Positions 62,717-64,000 of a stretch of DNA of 64,000 bases are shown here, piece by piece (position 1 is the stretch's first letter; every line of letters begins with the position of its first letter). The position numbers and the translations under genes were made by a program. Below the pieces are notes generated by a model. The model was not told the DNA's origin. It searched no databases and saw only the letters and a list, made by a program, of their open reading frames with translations. The DNA comes from CAYMYN01 sp964394665 (lineage in GTDB: Bacteria; Planctomycetota; UBA1135; GCA-002686595): assembly GCA_964394665.1 (NCBI GenBank), contig CAYMYN010000012.1, forward strand, positions 1 to 64,000. The letters run 5' to 3'.

Positions 62717-63793
62717 ATGCGCGATCGAACGATTTCCTTCGGTCTCTGCTCTCTGGTCCTCGTGTGCCTGGCCCGCGCCGCCTCCTCCCAGTGCGGCACG
62801 AGCTTCGTCGAGGGCTTCGAGGCGTTGTCGAACCAGGGCAGTTGGGTCTGGAGCGGCACCTTCCAGGCGTCCTACCTCTCCGGGGGGAACCCCGACGGTT
62901 GGACCCTGAGCGAGCCGCTGGTGCATCCCGCGCCGCGCTTCCAGACCACCGATCCCAACTCGCCCTTCGGCGGCGACTGGCGCGCGCGCGGCGTCACCTC
63001 GGTCGGCATCGACCTGTTCGCGCTGCACATTGCCCCCGAGGCCCAGGGGCGCGCGCTCGCGTTGGTGCTCTACCACGACAACGCCACGCCCGGAGTGCCG
63101 GGGGACGACCCCTTCGTCTACACCATCGCGGGCCAGATCCCGGGCGACGACAACTGGCACTCCTACAACGTCGACGTCGACAGCGCGAGCACGGTCCTGC
63201 CGAGCGGCTGGGCGATCGGCGGGCCCTGGAGCGGGACGGCGGACGACCTGTGGAACCTCGTGGTGGGGGACGTCGAGCGCGTGGCCTGGGTGGTCGGTCA
63301 TCCAGCCCTCGCCCCCGAGCCCGCGTCCTTCCGCTTCGGCTCGGACAACGCCCGCCTCGGCTTCGCCGGCGGCCCCACGACGTACTGCATCGCCCAGCGC
63401 AACTCCCTGGGGTGCAGCCCCGCCATGACCTGGTTCGGCCGGCCGAGCGCTACCGCGTTGCAACCCTTCGCCATCCTGGGCACGCAGCTTCGGAATCAGT
63501 CGGCCGGCATGCTGATCTATGGCCAGGCCGCCGACCAGACGGCGCTCTTCGGAGCGTTCCGCTGCGTCGCGCCGCCGCTGCGCCGCACGCTGCTCGGGAA
63601 CACCAACGGCTCCCTCCAGGGGGACGATTGCAGCGGTGCGCTGCTGATCGACTTCAACGCCTTCATCCGCGCTGGGACCGATCCGTTCCTGGCTCCGGGC
63701 GCGACCGTCTACGCCCAGTTCTGGAGCCGGGACGCGTTGTCGGTACAGGGCGTGAGCCTCACCAACGCGCTGCGCTTCACGATCTGTCCCTGA
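62717..63793 (+). CDS. Secreted protein with third-type (NSLGC...WSRD) CTD
   Basis: The 358-residue product starts at ATG 62717 with a signal peptide (MRDRTISFGLCSLVLVCLARA). Residues about 25-215 form a beta-sandwich-like domain starting 'CGTSFVEGFEALSNQGSWVW'. From about 222 a C-terminal module reads 'YCIAQRNSLGCSPAMTWFG', 'NQSAGMLIYGQA', 'CSGALLIDFNAFIRAGTDPFLAPGATVYAQFWSRD', 'SLTNALRFTICP'. It is the third CTD type in the window and shares only the W-x-RD landmark with the others. Likely exported to the surface; function unknown. Confidence 0.72.
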   Translation: MRDRTISFGLCSLVLVCLARAASSQCGTSFVEGFEALSNQGSWVWSGTFQASYLSGGNPDGWTLSEPLVHPAPRFQTTDPNSPFGGDWRARGVTSVGIDLFALHIAPEAQGRALALVLYHDNATPGVPGDDPFVYTIAGQIPGDDNWHSYNVDVDSASTVLPSGWAIGGPWSGTADDLWNLVVGDVERVAWVVGHPALAPEPASFRFGSDNARLGFAGGPTTYCIAQRNSLGCSPAMTWFGRPSATALQPFAILGTQLRNQSAGMLIYGQAADQTALFGAFRCVAPPLRRTLLGNTNGSLQGDDCSGALLIDFNAFIRAGTDPFLAPGATVYAQFWSRDALSVQGVSLTNALRFTICP

Positions 63794-63814
63794 CCCGTCG
63801 TGGGCGCGCCCGAG

Positions 63815-63997
63815 TCAGCGCGTCGCCCGCTGATGGATCGATCCGGGGTCGAGCTCGACGTCGTAGGCCGGGCCGTAGATCGGCAGGCGGTCGCGGGAGA
63901 GGTACTCGGCGAAGGTGAAGAGGAACAGGATCGCCAGCCACAAGAAGCCCGCCGCCGCGAACAGCCAGACGAGGCGTCGGCCGTAGCGCACGTGCAT
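63815..63997 (-). CDS. Small membrane protein, possibly incomplete at 5' end
   Basis: The 60-residue frame begins at ATG 63997, three bases from the window edge, so an upstream extension cannot be excluded. One membrane helix (LVWLFAAAGFLWLAILFLFTFAEYL) is preceded by a basic N-terminus and followed by a short polar tail. No family recognised. It converges on the CTD gene with a 21-bp gap. Confidence 0.5.
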   Translation of the reverse strand: MHVRYGRRLVWLFAAAGFLWLAILFLFTFAEYLSRDRLPIYGPAYDVELDPGSIHQRATR

Positions 63998-64000
63998 GAA

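Overview
The window is very GC-rich (by eye about 70%) and densely coded on both strands. It most likely comes from a free-living Planctomycetota bacterium, or a close relative in the PVC/Planctomycetes sphere. Three things point there: several secreted proteins that end in short Cys/Gly-rich C-terminal modules with a W(Y/S)RDP signature, which I associate with planctomycete genomes; an ECF sigma factor of the TIGR02999 type overlapping a Ser/Thr-kinase-TPR gene; and a sigma factor fused to a membrane anchor and a large extracytoplasmic region. A run of ten N at 15572-15581 shows that this is a scaffolded draft or metagenome assembly. Taxonomy is inference; no marker gene such as rRNA is present.

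Layout. 1-8.4 kb: end of an ABC-F ATPase, a secreted hypothetical protein, an AlkD-like repair protein, a class-I-like glutamine synthetase, a perfect 24-bp palindrome in a divergent intergenic region, a diiron-type metallo-beta-lactamase (MBL) fold protein, and a beta-propeller/diheme protein whose reading frame is cut by an amber codon. 8.6-19 kb: secreted CTD protein, metallopeptidase-like protein, two-component pair, MBL protein, lipoprotein across the assembly gap, a 0.2-kb inverted-repeat element, small secreted protein, nagB. 19-23.2 kb: ArsR regulator with a perfect inverted-repeat operator, AHSA1 protein, and the membrane-tethered sigma factor.

23.4-25.4 kb holds a compact cassette. 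It encodes a signal-less papain-family (C1A) protease with an extra C-terminal domain, a small protein that carries the same C-terminal domain behind a disordered N-terminus, and a chagasin (I42) inhibitor of papain-family proteases. 25.4-32.6 kb: ECF sigma/kinase pair, a CHAT protein missing its catalytic-His half, a sugar-kinase-like ASKHA protein translationally coupled to an SSS symporter. 32.7-43 kb: CTD beta-propeller protein, GH29-like protein lacking family motifs, Tat-type superoxide dismutase, M16 lipoprotein, broken FG-GAP gene, rhomboid-TPR protease, and a CsgG/DUF4810/DUF799 lipoprotein operon.

43.4-53.8 kb: cysteine-synthase-like gene, then a co-directional run of tryptophanase/tyrosine-phenol-lyase family enzyme, HemN, Rieske protein, cytochrome b, octaheme hydroxylamine-oxidoreductase (HAO)-family cytochrome c, NapA, and a tetraheme NapB-like lipoprotein. 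The last five read as one respiratory module: quinol oxidation by a Rieske/cytochrome b complex, nitrate reduction by NapA/NapB, and processing of nitrite by the HAO-family protein, without NapC or NrfA. 53.8-64 kb: phosphopantetheinyl transferase, LysR regulator, porin, transglutaminase-like protein, lysA, YheT-type hydrolase, two CTD secreted proteins and a small membrane protein at the edge.

Three lesions (amber codons at 5787 and 38804, and an ATC where cytochrome b should start at 48142) could each be explained by one C/G transversion, so sequence error must be excluded before any biological reading. All family calls come from motif recognition by eye; no alignment or database search was run.
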